A DNA stretch of 64,000 nucleotides, from contig NZ_BMNH01000002.1 in NCBI RefSeq assembly GCF_014646355.1, positions 234,069-298,068 of the forward strand, given 5' to 3'. The position numbers and the translations under genes are program-made. The notes under the pieces are model-generated. The model made no database searches. It saw only the letters and a list, made by a program, of their open reading frames with translations, and was not told where the DNA came from. The DNA comes from Nonomuraea cavernae. Its GTDB lineage: Bacteria; Actinomycetota; Actinomycetes; Streptosporangiales; Streptosporangiaceae. Below, one piece after another: positions 36,178 to 45,121 of this stretch. Position 1 is the first letter of the stretch; the number at the start of each line of letters is the position of its first letter.

Positions 36178-36239
36178 GGTGTGGTCCTTTCCTGGAACGG
36201 TGAGGACCACATGGTCGCGGCGCGGGGCGCCGCCGGTCG

Positions 36240-36938
36240 TCAGCCTGCCGGATTATCCGGCGGTCCGCCCCGGGGATGACGTACGGGGCGGAAGTCCTCG
36301 TCCACCAGTCCGCTGCGGTGGGCGACGACGGCCGCCTGGATGCGGTTGCGCAGCCCCAGCTTGTCCATCGCGGCGCCGATGTGGGTCTTGACCGTGGTGA
36401 CGCCGACGTGCAGCTCCTCGGCGATCTCGGCGTTGGACAGACCGGTGCCGACCAGGGCGAGCACCTCCAGCTCGCGCGCGGTCAGCCCGGCGGGCACGGA
36501 CGTGGCGGCCGGCTCTCCGGCGGCCAGGAAGCCCTCGACGACCCGGCGCAGCGCGGACGGGCCGAGCAACTGCTCGCCCGCCGCGGCCCGGCGCACCGCG
36601 TCGACCATGCGTTCGGGCTCGTCGTCCTTGACCAGGAAGCCGACCGCGCCGGCGCGCAGCGCGGCGTAGACGTCGGCGTCCTCGGAGAACGTGGTGAGCA
36701 CGACGATCCGGCTGTTCGGCCGGACGGCGAGCAGGCGCCTGATCGCCTCAAGGCCGTCGACCCTGGGCATCCGCAGGTCCATCAGGATCACGTCGGGCAG
36801 GTGCCGTCCGGCCTGGCGTACGGCCTCGGCGCCGTCCTCGGCCTCGCCGACGACCTCCATGTCGCCGGCGGCCTGCAGCAGCATCCGGACGCCCGCGCGG
36901 ACCAGGGCCTGGTCGTCGGCGACCAGCACCCGGATCAC
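36240..36938 (-). CDS. NarL/LuxR-type response regulator
   Basis: A 232-residue DNA-binding response regulator. The receiver domain (residues 1-120) has VLVADDQALVRAG, the phospho-acceptor Asp in VILMDLRMPRVDGLEAI, and VLTTFSEDADVY with GAVGFLVKD. The LuxR-type HTH (residues 155-215) is LTARELEVLALVGTGLSNAEIAEELHVGVTTVKTHIGAAMDKLGLRNRIQAAVVAHR. Its GTG start overlaps the kinase stop (GTGA), so the pair is translationally coupled. The targets are unknown. Confidence 0.9.
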   Translation of the reverse strand: MIRVLVADDQALVRAGVRMLLQAAGDMEVVGEAEDGAEAVRQAGRHLPDVILMDLRMPRVDGLEAIRRLLAVRPNSRIVVLTTFSEDADVYAALRAGAVGFLVKDDEPERMVDAVRRAAAGEQLLGPSALRRVVEGFLAAGEPAATSVPAGLTARELEVLALVGTGLSNAEIAEELHVGVTTVKTHIGAAMDKLGLRNRIQAAVVAHRSGLVDEDFRPVRHPRGGPPDNPAG

Positions 36939-38557
36939 GTGGCGGCCCGCGCGGCGGGCACAGCGGCGGGCACAGCGGCGGGCAGGCTCGCGCTCAGCCG
37001 CCAGCCGCCCTCCCCATCGGGGCCGGCGGTCAGGGTGCCGCCGAGCGCCCGGACCCGTTCGCGCATGCCGGCCAGCCCGCGGCCCGAGGAGGGCAGGCGC
37101 TCGATGGCCGTGGGCGGGCGGCCGTTGCGGATCTCGATGGCCAGCCCCTCGCCGGCGGACGCGAGGGTGACCCGGACCTCGGTGCCGGGTCCGGCGTGTT
37201 TGAGCACGTTGGTGAGGCCTTCCTGGACGATGCGGGCGGCTGAGGCGCGCGCCACGAGCGGCGCCTGGTCGGCGGCCGGATCGAGGTCGAGGTCCACCAG
37301 CAACCCGGCGGCTGCCATCCTCTCGGCGGACTCGCGCACCACGTCGGCGGGGTCGGCGAGCAGGCCCGGCCGGCGTTCGGGGTCGCGCAGCACGTCGAGC
37401 AGGCCGCGCAGGTCCTGCAGCACCTGGTGGCCGGTGTCGCGGATGTCGCCCAGGGCGTCGGCGACGGGCCCCTCCGGCGCGGCGTACCGGGCCGCGCCGG
37501 CCCGCAGCACCATCGCGCCGACGTGGTGGGCGACGATGTCGTGCACCTCGCGGGCGATGCGCTCGCGCTCGGCCAGCTGGTCGGCGCGCACCTGCGCGAC
37601 GGCCAGGCGGGCCGACTCGCCCGCGCGCAGCCGTTCGGCCGCGGCCACGGCCTGCCGGACGCCGAGGTAGCGGCCGATCGCGATGGGCGTGATCACCAGC
37701 GCCATCAGCACCGCCACCCGGAACGGCGTGACCTCGGTGCCGGCGTCGGCCACGACCGCCGTCGCGGTCAGCAGGCAGCCCGCGAGGTAGGCGGCGACGG
37801 TCCAGGTCCAGGACGCCACGCGGAAGGCGAACACGGCGAGCGCGATCAAGGTCAGCACCAGGCAGGTGGTGACCACCTCGGCGAGGTAGCGGTCGGCGGC
37901 GACCAGCAGCGCGCCCTGGAAGAGGAAGACCAGCCCGGGCATCCTCCGGCTCACGCCGAGGGAGAGCCCGGCGAACACGGCGAGCATCCCGGCCAGCCAC
38001 ACCGGCAGCCCGTCACCGTGCCAGTCGGTCCAGGTGCTCAGCACGGCGACGGCCACCCCGCCGCCCGCCAGCAGCACGTCGGGCGTGATGTCGTCGTTCT
38101 CCAGCCGGCCGGCGGGGCCGCGCAGGTAGCCGCCGATCACGGCGGGCAGCAGGGGCACGAGCACGGTGAACAGCCAGTTTTCGGCGGTGAGCGCGATGCC
38201 GGGATCGGCCAGGTTGATCGCGGTGGCTACGGTCGTGGCGGCCAGCGACAGGACGACGGCGCGCCAGGCGCACCGGTGGGCGACCGATCCGACGGCGACG
38301 CAGAGCAGCACCTGGACGGTGTGGGAGGTGAAGGAGCCGACCTGGTCGGTGAAGATCAGGAAGGCCGCGAGGTAGAGGCTCACCGCGAACGGCCACCGCC
38401 TGACGAACCCCATGGGCGCGCCGGCCAGGACGGCCATCGGGACCATCATGAAGGCCGGCAGGTGCTCTTCGCCGCCCGCCTTGCCCGCCAGCAGCAGGTC
38501 GAGCACGACCCCCGAGACCGCCAGCAGGATGTCGAGCGGCACACCACGCCAACGCAT
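36935..38557 (-). CDS. Two-component sensor histidine kinase (HisKA_3 type)
   Basis: A 540-residue membrane kinase. Residues 1-310 contain many hydrophobic helices (about 8-10) with no large extracellular domain, as in DesK/LiaS-like sensors of membrane state. The dimerisation box EREREIAREVHDIVAHHVGAMVLRAGAAR (written QLAERERIAREVHDIVAHHVGAM in the protein) carries the phospho-His. The ATP-binding end has VARASAARIVQEGLTNVLKHAGPGTEVRV (N box) and SGRGLAGMRERVRALGGTL (G box). The C terminus (AAVPAAVPAARAAT) is encoded by 12-bp repeats at 36951-36984. Start at ATG 38557; cognate regulator follows. Confidence 0.88.
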   Translation of the reverse strand: MRWRGVPLDILLAVSGVVLDLLLAGKAGGEEHLPAFMMVPMAVLAGAPMGFVRRWPFAVSLYLAAFLIFTDQVGSFTSHTVQVLLCVAVGSVAHRCAWRAVVLSLAATTVATAINLADPGIALTAENWLFTVLVPLLPAVIGGYLRGPAGRLENDDITPDVLLAGGGVAVAVLSTWTDWHGDGLPVWLAGMLAVFAGLSLGVSRRMPGLVFLFQGALLVAADRYLAEVVTTCLVLTLIALAVFAFRVASWTWTVAAYLAGCLLTATAVVADAGTEVTPFRVAVLMALVITPIAIGRYLGVRQAVAAAERLRAGESARLAVAQVRADQLAERERIAREVHDIVAHHVGAMVLRAGAARYAAPEGPVADALGDIRDTGHQVLQDLRGLLDVLRDPERRPGLLADPADVVRESAERMAAAGLLVDLDLDPAADQAPLVARASAARIVQEGLTNVLKHAGPGTEVRVTLASAGEGLAIEIRNGRPPTAIERLPSSGRGLAGMRERVRALGGTLTAGPDGEGGWRLSASLPAAVPAAVPAARAAT

Positions 38558-38687
38558 GGTGCACACGGTATCCCGGACGATACGATTTCCCGATCCTCCG
38601 CCCGGAGGACCCGGCCTCCTCCTTGTGGCCGAAACCACGTCCCCTTGGCGGAGTGGCCCCCTGCGATCTCCCCTCTACTTTCGGATC

Positions 38688-39278
38688 ATGTCCAACGACA
38701 CCGCCTTGCTCTTCGGCCAGTTCCTGCGCGCTCCCACCCGGGTGGGAGCCATCGCGCCAAGCTCCCGGAAGCTGGCCGCGTCGGTCTGCGCCCCTGTCCC
38801 CGAACGGGGCGAGCCGATCGTGGTCGAGCTGGGGCCCGGCACCGGCCCGTTCACCGCGGAGATCCAGCGCAGGCTCGGCGGGCGCGGCCGGCACCTGGCC
38901 GTGGAGCTCAACGAGGCGCTGGCGAGCCTGCTGGCCGACCGCTTCCCCACGGTCGACGTGGTGCACGGCGACGCCGCCGAGCTGTCGGCGCTGCTCGGCG
39001 GGCACGGGGTGGACCAGGCCGACGTGGTGATCAGCGGGCTCCCCTGGGCGTCCTTCCCTGAGGGGCTGCAGCGCGACCTGCTCGGCGCGGTCGCCTCGGC
39101 GATGAGCCCGGCCGGGGCGTTCACCACCTTCTCCTACATCCACGCGATTCCGCTGAGCTCGGCGCGCCGCTTCCGCACGCTGCTCGGGGAGCGTTTCGAG
39201 GAGGTCGTGCAGGGCCGCACCGTGTGGCGCAACGCTCCCCCGGCGTTCGTCTTCCACGCCCGCAGACCCCGCCCCTGA
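38688..39278 (+). CDS. SAM-dependent methyltransferase, phospholipid N-methyltransferase-like
   Basis: A 196-residue class I methyltransferase. SAM motif I is VVELGPGTGPFTAEIQRRLG, and motif II is LAVELNEALASLLADRFP followed by VVHGDAAEL. The substrate region VVISGLPWASFPEGLQRDLL and the N terminus LFGQFLRAPTRVGAIAPSSRKLA match the PmtA/COG3963 group, which methylates phosphatidylethanolamine in some bacteria; KsgA-like rRNA dimethylases are more distant. The lipid role is inferred. The ATG lies 6 nt after TACTTT, so it is leaderless. Confidence 0.8.
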   Translation: MSNDTALLFGQFLRAPTRVGAIAPSSRKLAASVCAPVPERGEPIVVELGPGTGPFTAEIQRRLGGRGRHLAVELNEALASLLADRFPTVDVVHGDAAELSALLGGHGVDQADVVISGLPWASFPEGLQRDLLGAVASAMSPAGAFTTFSYIHAIPLSSARRFRTLLGERFEEVVQGRTVWRNAPPAFVFHARRPRP

Positions 39279-39343
39279 ACGTCCGCGAACCCGGACGCGT
39301 ACGGTCCTCGACCCCGAACAGAACATGGTTCTACTATGGCGTG

Positions 39344-40525
39344 ATGGATTTCACCCTTACCGAAAGCGCCCTGGCCGTGCAGCGCGGAGTCGGCGACATC
39401 TGCTCGCGTTACGACCTCGACTACTGGCAGCGGTGTGAGGCCGACAAGCGCTGGCCCGAGGAGGTCTGGGCCGACCTGGCCAAGGGCGGCTGGCTGGGCC
39501 TCGCCGTCCCCGAGGAGTACGGCGGAGGCGGCCAGGGCCTGCTGGAGCTGGCGGTGGCCACCGAGACGCTGTCGGCGTCGGGGGCGGCGGGCGGGTCGGC
39601 GTTCACCTACGTGCTCACCCCTGGGTTCGGCGCGCTCACCCTGGCCAGGCACGGTTCGGCCGAGCAGCGGGCGGAGCTGCTGCCCAGGCTCGCCACCGGG
39701 GAGGTGGAGACCTGCTTCGCGCTGACCGAGCCCGACGCCGGCTCCAACTCGCTGGCCATCAGCACCTCGGCCAGGCGCGACGGCGACGAGTTCGTGATCA
39801 ACGGGCAGAAGATCTGGATCACCGGCGTGCAGCGGGCCACCTGGATGCTGCTGGTCACCCGGACCATCCCGGCCGCCGAGGCCAAGCCGCGCACCAACGG
39901 GCTGACGGTGTTCCTGGTGAACGTGCCCGACGCGGTCGCCGCCGGGCGGCTGACCTACCAGCCGATCCCGAAGATGGGCGCCAACACCACGCCGTCCAAC
40001 ATGGTCTTCGTCGACGACCTGCGGGTGCCCGCCTCCAGCGTGGTGGGCCAGGTCGACCAGGGCGCCGCCGTGCTCTGGGACATCCTCAACCCCGAGCGCG
40101 TCCTGCTGGCCGCCTCGGCGCTCGGCGGGGCCGAGGTGGCCCTGCGGGTCGCGGTCGCGTACGCCAAGGAGCGCGAGGTGTTCGGCCGCCCGATCGGCGC
40201 CAACCAGGCGGTCGCGTTCCCGCTCGCGCAGGTCAAGGCCAAGATCGAGCTGGCCCGTCTGATGCTGTACAAGGCGGCCTGGAGCTTCGACCAGCGGCTG
40301 CCCTGCGCCATGGAGGCCAACATCGCCAAGCTGACCGCGTCGCAGGCGGCCTGGGAGGCGGCCGACGCGGCCTTCCAGACGCACGGCGGGATGGCGTACT
40401 CACTGGAGTATCCGGTGGCCAGGCTGCTCACCGACGCCCGCATCGGGAAGGTCGCACCTGTGACCGAGGAGCTGCTTCTTAACTACCTCGCGACCCAGGT
40501 GCTGGGGCTGCCCCGCAGCTTCTGA
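39344..40525 (+). CDS. Acyl-CoA dehydrogenase
   Basis: A 393-residue FAD enzyme that oxidises an acyl-CoA to the 2-enoyl-CoA. Motifs: LAVPEEYGGGGQGLLELAVATE, CFALTEPDAGSNSLAISTSARRDGDEFVINGQKIWITG (FAD and substrate), SALGGAEVALRVAVAYAKEREVFGRPIGANQAVAFPLAQVK, and AFQTHGGMAYSLEYPVARLLTDARIGKVAPVTEELLLNYLA. The region where the catalytic Glu usually sits (GxGYxxEYPxxRxxRDxR, then T/GxxEI) reads APVTEELL. The ATG lies 6 nt after a perfect TACTAT, so it is leaderless. The next operon, on the other strand, encodes an enoyl-CoA hydratase. Confidence 0.88.
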   Translation: MDFTLTESALAVQRGVGDICSRYDLDYWQRCEADKRWPEEVWADLAKGGWLGLAVPEEYGGGGQGLLELAVATETLSASGAAGGSAFTYVLTPGFGALTLARHGSAEQRAELLPRLATGEVETCFALTEPDAGSNSLAISTSARRDGDEFVINGQKIWITGVQRATWMLLVTRTIPAAEAKPRTNGLTVFLVNVPDAVAAGRLTYQPIPKMGANTTPSNMVFVDDLRVPASSVVGQVDQGAAVLWDILNPERVLLAASALGGAEVALRVAVAYAKEREVFGRPIGANQAVAFPLAQVKAKIELARLMLYKAAWSFDQRLPCAMEANIAKLTASQAAWEAADAAFQTHGGMAYSLEYPVARLLTDARIGKVAPVTEELLLNYLATQVLGLPRSF

Positions 40526-40804
40526 CCTCCGGGCCCCGCCTGCCCACGGCCCTCGTGGTTGCGCGGAACGGCGTCGATGTCCGCGGTCATGGCGCCGTTC
40601 CCCTGCCTGATCTCCCCCTCGCGGTCTCGTACGCGGCCGGGAGCGGACCGTCCCTCAACGGCGCCCCCGTTCTGCCTCCGGGCCTGCCTTCTGGACCTCG
40701 GCCGACAGGCTTTCGTCACCGCAGGCCGGCGCGGCGGCAGGGCCGCGCTGACCTTGGCTCTCATGCTGACTGCGCCTACCCCGAGTCGGGGCCCAATCAC
40801 CTCG
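40526..40804. other. Intergenic region without a recognisable gene
   Basis: 279 bp between the acyl-CoA dehydrogenase and the convergent enoyl-CoA hydratase. Short open frames on both strands are Pro/Arg-rich and match nothing I know. I see no clear hairpin with a T-run and no RNA gene. Confidence 0.6.
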
Positions 40805-41584
40805 TCACGAGAACGAGGGCGGTCGTTTCTCCCTCAGCGCGCGCACACCCTCGGCCACGTCAGGGCCGGTGAAACCGAGAAACTCCATCGCCAGCGAGGC
40901 GTCGAACGAGGGCCCGGCCATCCGCAGCCAGTTGTTGAGCGCGTACTTGGTCAGCCTGATCGCCTCCTGCGCTCCGGAGGCCAGCTTGACGGCGATCTCC
41001 ATCGCCGTCTCGTGCACCCGGTCGTCGTCGACGCACAGGCTGACCAGGCCCATCCGCTCGGCCTGCTCGCCCGTGACGGGCTCACAGAGCAGCAGATGGT
41101 ATTTGGCCTTGGCCAGCCCGCACAGCAGTGGCCAGACGATCGCGGCGTGGTCGCCGGCGGCCACGCCGAGCCTGGTGTGGCCGTCGATGATGCGGGCGGT
41201 GCGGCCGGCCACGGAGATGTCGGCCAGCAGCGCGACCGCCAGCCCGGCTCCGACGGCGGGGCCCTGGATGGCCGAGATGATCGGCTTGGAGCAGTTGAGG
41301 ACGTTGTAGACGATGTCGCGGGCCTCGCCGAACACCCGCAACCGGGTGGCGTGGTCGCGGGTCATCTCCTCGATCATCGACAGGTCGCCGCCGGCCGAGA
41401 ACGCCTCGCCCTCCCCTCTGACGACGACGGCCCTGACGGAGTCGTCGCGGTCGACGTCGCGCCAGATCTCGGCCAGCTCGCGGTGACCGGTCATGTCGAC
41501 GGCGTTGAGCCTGCGCGGCTCGCTGATCGTGACGCGCAGCACGCCGGCCTCGGGCATGTCGGTCTTGAGCTTCTCGTACGTCAT
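40805..41584 (-). CDS. Enoyl-CoA hydratase/isomerase family protein
   Basis: A 259-residue crotonase-fold protein that adds water to, or isomerises, an enoyl-CoA. The CoA-binding loop is [22 protein letters not shown] (oxyanion Gly), and the second oxyanion motif is [44 protein letters not shown]. The hydratase catalytic Glu positions are occupied by other residues ([12 protein letters not shown]), so isomerase, hydrolase or lyase activity is possible. The C terminus ([11 protein letters not shown]) is the typical REKRxPxF end. Its start overlaps the upstream esterase stop by 4 nt (ATGA). Confidence 0.87.
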   Translation of the reverse strand: MTYEKLKTDMPEAGVLRVTISEPRRLNAVDMTGHRELAEIWRDVDRDDSVRAVVVRGEGEAFSAGGDLSMIEEMTRDHATRLRVFGEARDIVYNVLNCSKPIISAIQGPAVGAGLAVALLADISVAGRTARIIDGHTRLGVAAGDHAAIVWPLLCGLAKAKYHLLLCEPVTGEQAERMGLVSLCVDDDRVHETAMEIAVKLASGAQEAIRLTKYALNNWLRMAGPSFDASLAMEFLGFTGPDVAEGVRALREKRPPSFS

Positions 41585-42510
41585 GCCGCCCCCTTGGCGA
41601 AGGCCTCGCGCAGCCGTTCGGCCACGTAGGCACGGGCTTCGATGGCCTGGTCGAACAGGCCGGGCAGGCCGAAGAAGCCGTGCACGGCGCCCGGGTAGCG
41701 GCGCACCTCGGCGGGCACCCCGGCCTCGGCCAGCCGCGCGGCGTAGCGCTCGCCGTCGTCGCGCAGCACGTCGCACTCGGCGGTCACCACGGTCGCGGGC
41801 GCCAGCCCGGCCGGGGACCCGAGCCGCAGCGGCGACAGGCGGGGGTCGCCGGGATCGGCGTCGCGGGCGTAGCGCTCGGCGAACCACGCCATCTCCGCGG
41901 CGTCCAGGCCGAAGCCGGTGGCGAACTCACGGTAGCTGGGGGTGTCCATCGCCAGGTCGAGCGCCGGGTAGACGAGCACCTGGTGGGCCAGGGCGAGCCC
42001 GGCGTCGCGGGCCTGCCAGGCGGCGACGGCCGCGAGGTTGCCCCCGGCGCTGTCGCCGAGCACCGCGACGGCGCCGTTGCTCTGGTAGAAGGCGGGGCGG
42101 GCGAACAGGTCGCGCACCACGGTCCAGGCGTCGTCGGCGGCGGCCGGGAAGGGATGCTCCGGCGCCAGCCGGTAGTCGACCGAGACCACCACCGCGCCCG
42201 TGCGGATCGCCAGGTCGCGGCCGAGGGCGTCGTTGCGCTTGACGCTGCCGAACACCCAGCCGCCGCCGTGGAAGTAGACCACCACGGGCAGCGCGCCGTC
42301 GCCCCGGTCGGCCCGGTAGACGCGGATCGGCACCCCCTCGGCCTCCTCGTCGCGGACGAAGGGCAGGTGGGTGAGCGGCCCTCGCTGGGTGGCCAGCTCG
42401 TCGTGCGCCCGGACCTCCCGGATCCTCGCCAGGTCCAGCGTGGCCAGGTCGGCGCCGAGATCAGACGGGTGGAGCGCGATGTACTCCCGCGCCTGGGGGT
42501 GCAGCGGCAT
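41581..42510 (-). CDS. Alpha/beta-hydrolase, hormone-sensitive-lipase type
   Basis: A 309-residue esterase of family IV. The oxyanion motif is [11 protein letters not shown], the nucleophile elbow is [12 protein letters not shown] (Ser), the acid is in [15 protein letters not shown] (Asp), and the catalytic His is in [14 protein letters not shown]. No signal peptide, so it acts in the cytoplasm. It lies in the middle of a three-gene operon (C26 amidotransferase - esterase - enoyl-CoA hydratase family), which suggests breakdown of an ester-containing carbon source. The substrate is unknown. Confidence 0.9.
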   Translation of the reverse strand: MPLHPQAREYIALHPSDLGADLATLDLARIREVRAHDELATQRGPLTHLPFVRDEEAEGVPIRVYRADRGDGALPVVVYFHGGGWVFGSVKRNDALGRDLAIRTGAVVVSVDYRLAPEHPFPAAADDAWTVVRDLFARPAFYQSNGAVAVLGDSAGGNLAAVAAWQARDAGLALAHQVLVYPALDLAMDTPSYREFATGFGLDAAEMAWFAERYARDADPGDPRLSPLRLGSPAGLAPATVVTAECDVLRDDGERYAARLAEAGVPAEVRRYPGAVHGFFGLPGLFDQAIEARAYVAERLREAFAKGAA

Positions 42511-42519
42511 GATCGCAGC

Positions 42520-43206
42520 CTAGCGGGCCGCCTCCACGAACGCATCGAACAAGCCGGCTTCCCCGCCCCGCTCGGGATGCCACTGCACGCCCACGCCGAA
42601 CCGGTGCCCCTGCAGCTCGACGGCCTCGACGATCTGGTCGTCGGCCCAGGCCACGGCGAGCAGCCCGCTGCCCAGCCGGCGCAGCGACTGCACGTGCGGC
42701 GCGACCACCTCGACCCGGTCGCCCACGGCCTTGCCGAGCGTGCTGGAGACGCTCACCTGGATCACGTGGGGGGTGCCGGGCTCGCCGTGCCGGTCGTGGT
42801 CGAGCATCTCGGGCAGCCACGGGATCAGGGTGCCGCCCTGCGCGACGTTGAGCACGTGCATGCCCCGGGCGATGGCCAGGATCGGGACGTCGGCCTCCAC
42901 GGCGGCCCGGGCCAGTGCCAGCTCGAACCGGTCGCGGTGGACCTGCGCCCCGGCCACCCGCTCGTCCTGCTCGTCTCCGTAGGCCGCGGCGCCCACCTCG
43001 ACGCCCCCGGCCAGCACCACGCCCCGCAGCCCGCGCACGTAGTCGGCGACCGCGTGCGGGCCGAGCGGCGGCAGGATCACGGGGGCGCCGCCCGCCCGCT
43101 CGACCGCCTTGGCGTAGGCGGGAGGCGAGATCACCGCCTCGCGCACCCAGTCACCCCAGCGGGCGGCCTCGAAGTAGGCGGTGATGCCGATCAGCGGTCG
43201 GGACAT
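42520..43206 (-). CDS. C26 amidotransferase-like protein with Cys replaced by Ala
   Basis: A 228-residue class I glutamine-amidotransferase-fold protein of the PuuD/gamma-glutamyl-GABA hydrolase family. It begins PLIGITAYFEAARWGDWVREAVISPPAYAKAVERAGGAPVILPP, with GVVLAGGVEVG. The nucleophile elbow, normally ICRGMQVLNV, reads AIARGMHVLNVAQGG: the catalytic Cys is Ala (codon GCC). The rest of the triad, His-Pro-Glu, is in VQWHPERGG. The usual hydrolysis of a gamma-glutamyl bond is therefore unlikely; a binding role is possible. First gene of the leftward operon with the esterase. Confidence 0.82.
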   Translation of the reverse strand: MSRPLIGITAYFEAARWGDWVREAVISPPAYAKAVERAGGAPVILPPLGPHAVADYVRGLRGVVLAGGVEVGAAAYGDEQDERVAGAQVHRDRFELALARAAVEADVPILAIARGMHVLNVAQGGTLIPWLPEMLDHDRHGEPGTPHVIQVSVSSTLGKAVGDRVEVVAPHVQSLRRLGSGLLAVAWADDQIVEAVELQGHRFGVGVQWHPERGGEAGLFDAFVEAAR

Positions 43207-43504
43207 GCGATCTCCAGGGGGCGTGCAGGAGGTGTGCCGCCATCGTGTCGGGCGACGGCCACTGACCCATCATGGCGCACTCCATTTCGGTTATGTCACC
43301 TCTCTCGGAGATCCCCTTCCGTCACTGCCGTTCAGGACCGAAAACTGACCACGCATGACATTTCGTCAAATGATCCGGTCAGGCCGCGTGTCTCCGCGTG
43401 ACCGGTCGCCTGGGAGTCGTCCTGCCGGCAGACCGCGCGATCGGGCCTGCGAGCCCCGGGAAAGCCGGTTGCCGGGCCCGGCCGGCGGGTGCTGCAGTGG
43501 GCGG

Positions 43505-44290
43505 ATGAATCGGATGGATCACGATGCGGTGCTCGCCCTCTTCGACCGGGAGATGCGGCGGGAGGTGCCGCCCGAGGGCTCCGGGGTCCGGGTCGAGCGC
43601 GCGGACGACGTGGTGCGGCAGACCGGCGACTGGAACGCGGTCGTCTGGTCGTGCCTCGACGAGGCGGGCGCGGACGCGGCGATCGCCGCGCAGGTGCGCC
43701 ACTTCACCGCGCTGGGCGTCGAGTTCGAGTGGAAGCACTACGGGCACGACCGGCCGGCCGACCTGGCGGAGCGGCTGCGGGCGGCCGGTTTCGTCCCCGA
43801 GCCCGCCGAGACGCTGATGGTGGCTCCGGTCGCCGCCCTGCCCAAGGAGGTCCGGCCGCCGGACGGCGTCCGTCTGGCGCCGGTCACCGACGCGGCCGGC
43901 GTCGAGTTGCTGACGCGGGCGCACGAGGAGGCGTTCGGCGAGGCCCGGCCCGAGATGGGGCGCCAGTTGCTCGACCGGCTGACGCGGGAGCCGGACACGG
44001 TGGTCGCGGTGGTGGCGCTGGCCGGGGATCGGCCGGTGAGCGGGGGGCGGATCGAGCTGACCCCCGGCGTCGCGTTCGCCGGCCTGTGGGGCGGGGGCAC
44101 CGCGCCGGCCTGGCGAGGGCGCGGCGTCTACCGAGCCCTCGTCGCCTACCGGGCCCGCGTCGCCGCCGAGCGCGGTTACCGCTACCTCCAGGTGGACGCC
44201 TCCGACCAGAGCCGCCCGATCCTGGGCCGCCTCGGCTTCACCCCGCTGACCAGCACGACTCCGTACATCTACCGGCCTCGGCGCTCCTGA
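43505..44290 (+). CDS. GNAT-family N-acetyltransferase
   Basis: A 261-residue acetyltransferase. The acetyl-CoA signature is GGGTAPAWRGRGVYRALVAYRARVAAERGYRYLQVDA (residues 195-235), followed by SDQSRPILGRLGFTPLTSTTPYIYRP. The N-terminal half (HFTALGVEFEWKHYGHDRPADLAERLRAAGFVPEPAETLMV) is the conserved extension of this GNAT subgroup. The acceptor is unknown. I chose ATG 43505; ATG 43514 is also possible. It stands alone. Confidence 0.82.
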   Translation: MNRMDHDAVLALFDREMRREVPPEGSGVRVERADDVVRQTGDWNAVVWSCLDEAGADAAIAAQVRHFTALGVEFEWKHYGHDRPADLAERLRAAGFVPEPAETLMVAPVAALPKEVRPPDGVRLAPVTDAAGVELLTRAHEEAFGEARPEMGRQLLDRLTREPDTVVAVVALAGDRPVSGGRIELTPGVAFAGLWGGGTAPAWRGRGVYRALVAYRARVAAERGYRYLQVDASDQSRPILGRLGFTPLTSTTPYIYRPRRS

Positions 44291-44373
44291 CGAGATGACA
44301 TGGAGCGGCGTCTCGCGGCGGCCGGGCCCGGCCTCAGCCGAACCGACCATGTTCGCGATCCGTTCCGATAGAC

Positions 44374-44806
44374 GTGATAACACGGATGATGATGGTCCTC
44401 TCCCTGGTCGCTGCCTTCTTGATGATCTCGGTGGACACCGTGACCGCCCACTCGGGCTGCTCATGCGTGACGCGTACGCCACAGCAGCACGTGAACGAGG
44501 CGGCCGCCGTCTTCTCCGCCACAGTCACGGACGTCCGCGTGGACGAACCGATCCTGGGCGGCGGCAGTGTCACCGCCACGTTCCGCACCGACCACGTCTA
44601 CAAGGGTGACCCCGGGGCCGAGCCGGAGGTGTTCACCAAGGCGCAGGGGTCGGCCTGCGGATACCCGTTCACGAAGGGCGCTGTGCGACGCCGGGCCCGC
44701 ACCCGCCGCCGGCTGGACCGGCCCCGCGATGATCGCCGTGGCCGTGGGGGCGACCGTCCTGACGGGCATCGCCTGGGCACGCAGGAGGGCTCGGGCTCGA
44801 AGATGA
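44374..44806 (+). pseudogene. Broken gene for a secreted Cys-rich, membrane-anchored protein
   Basis: The first part, from GTG 44374, encodes a signal peptide (MMMVLSLVAAFLMISVDTVTA) and HSGCSCVTRTPQQHVNEAAAVFSATVTDVRVDEP ... VYKGDPGAEPEVFTKAQGSACGYPFTKG, the start of a family of exported CxC proteins of about 200 residues. After CGYPFTKG (about 44682) the frame becomes Arg-rich nonsense. The missing C-terminal anchor, LCDAGPAPAAGWTGPAMIAVAVGATVLTGIAWARRR, appears in another frame and ends at 44806. The simplest reading is an internal deletion with frameshift, leaving a pseudogene. Confidence 0.7.
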
Positions 44807-44847
44807 ACGATCCTCCCGAACACACTTTTAGTTATTTATTTGGATAA

Positions 44848-45000
44848 ATGGCTGTAAATACGAATGCAATACACGTTCACTTGTCGCCGACAATCACCGG
44901 ACATTCGATCAACAAAAATAACGCTACCGTTACACATAGCTCTGCTTAGCCCCCTATCGGGGTGAAACGGTTGTGGTGCCCAGGTGGTGGTGGAAGACTC
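44848..45000. other. AT-rich intergenic island
   Basis: Roughly 150 bp between the broken gene and the flavohemoglobin-like gene are far richer in A and T than the surrounding DNA (TTTAGTTATTTATTTGG; AACAAAAATAACGC). No convincing gene is present on either strand. It may hold upstream control elements of the next gene, or foreign DNA. Confidence 0.5.
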
Positions 45001-45121
45001 GATTTCGAGCGCTCGGATGAGCCGGGGCCCGCCGGACGCTCGACACCCGGAGCCGTCAGGGAGGTGGAACAACGCGACCGGAAACCGATTCCGGTCACCT
45101 AGGGTGGGGTTGATTAGGCAT

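Noticed and set aside
40526..40804. Possible gene remnant between the acyl-CoA dehydrogenase and enoyl-CoA hydratase genes
   Set aside because: Short frames on both strands show no family motif, so I describe it only as an intergenic region.
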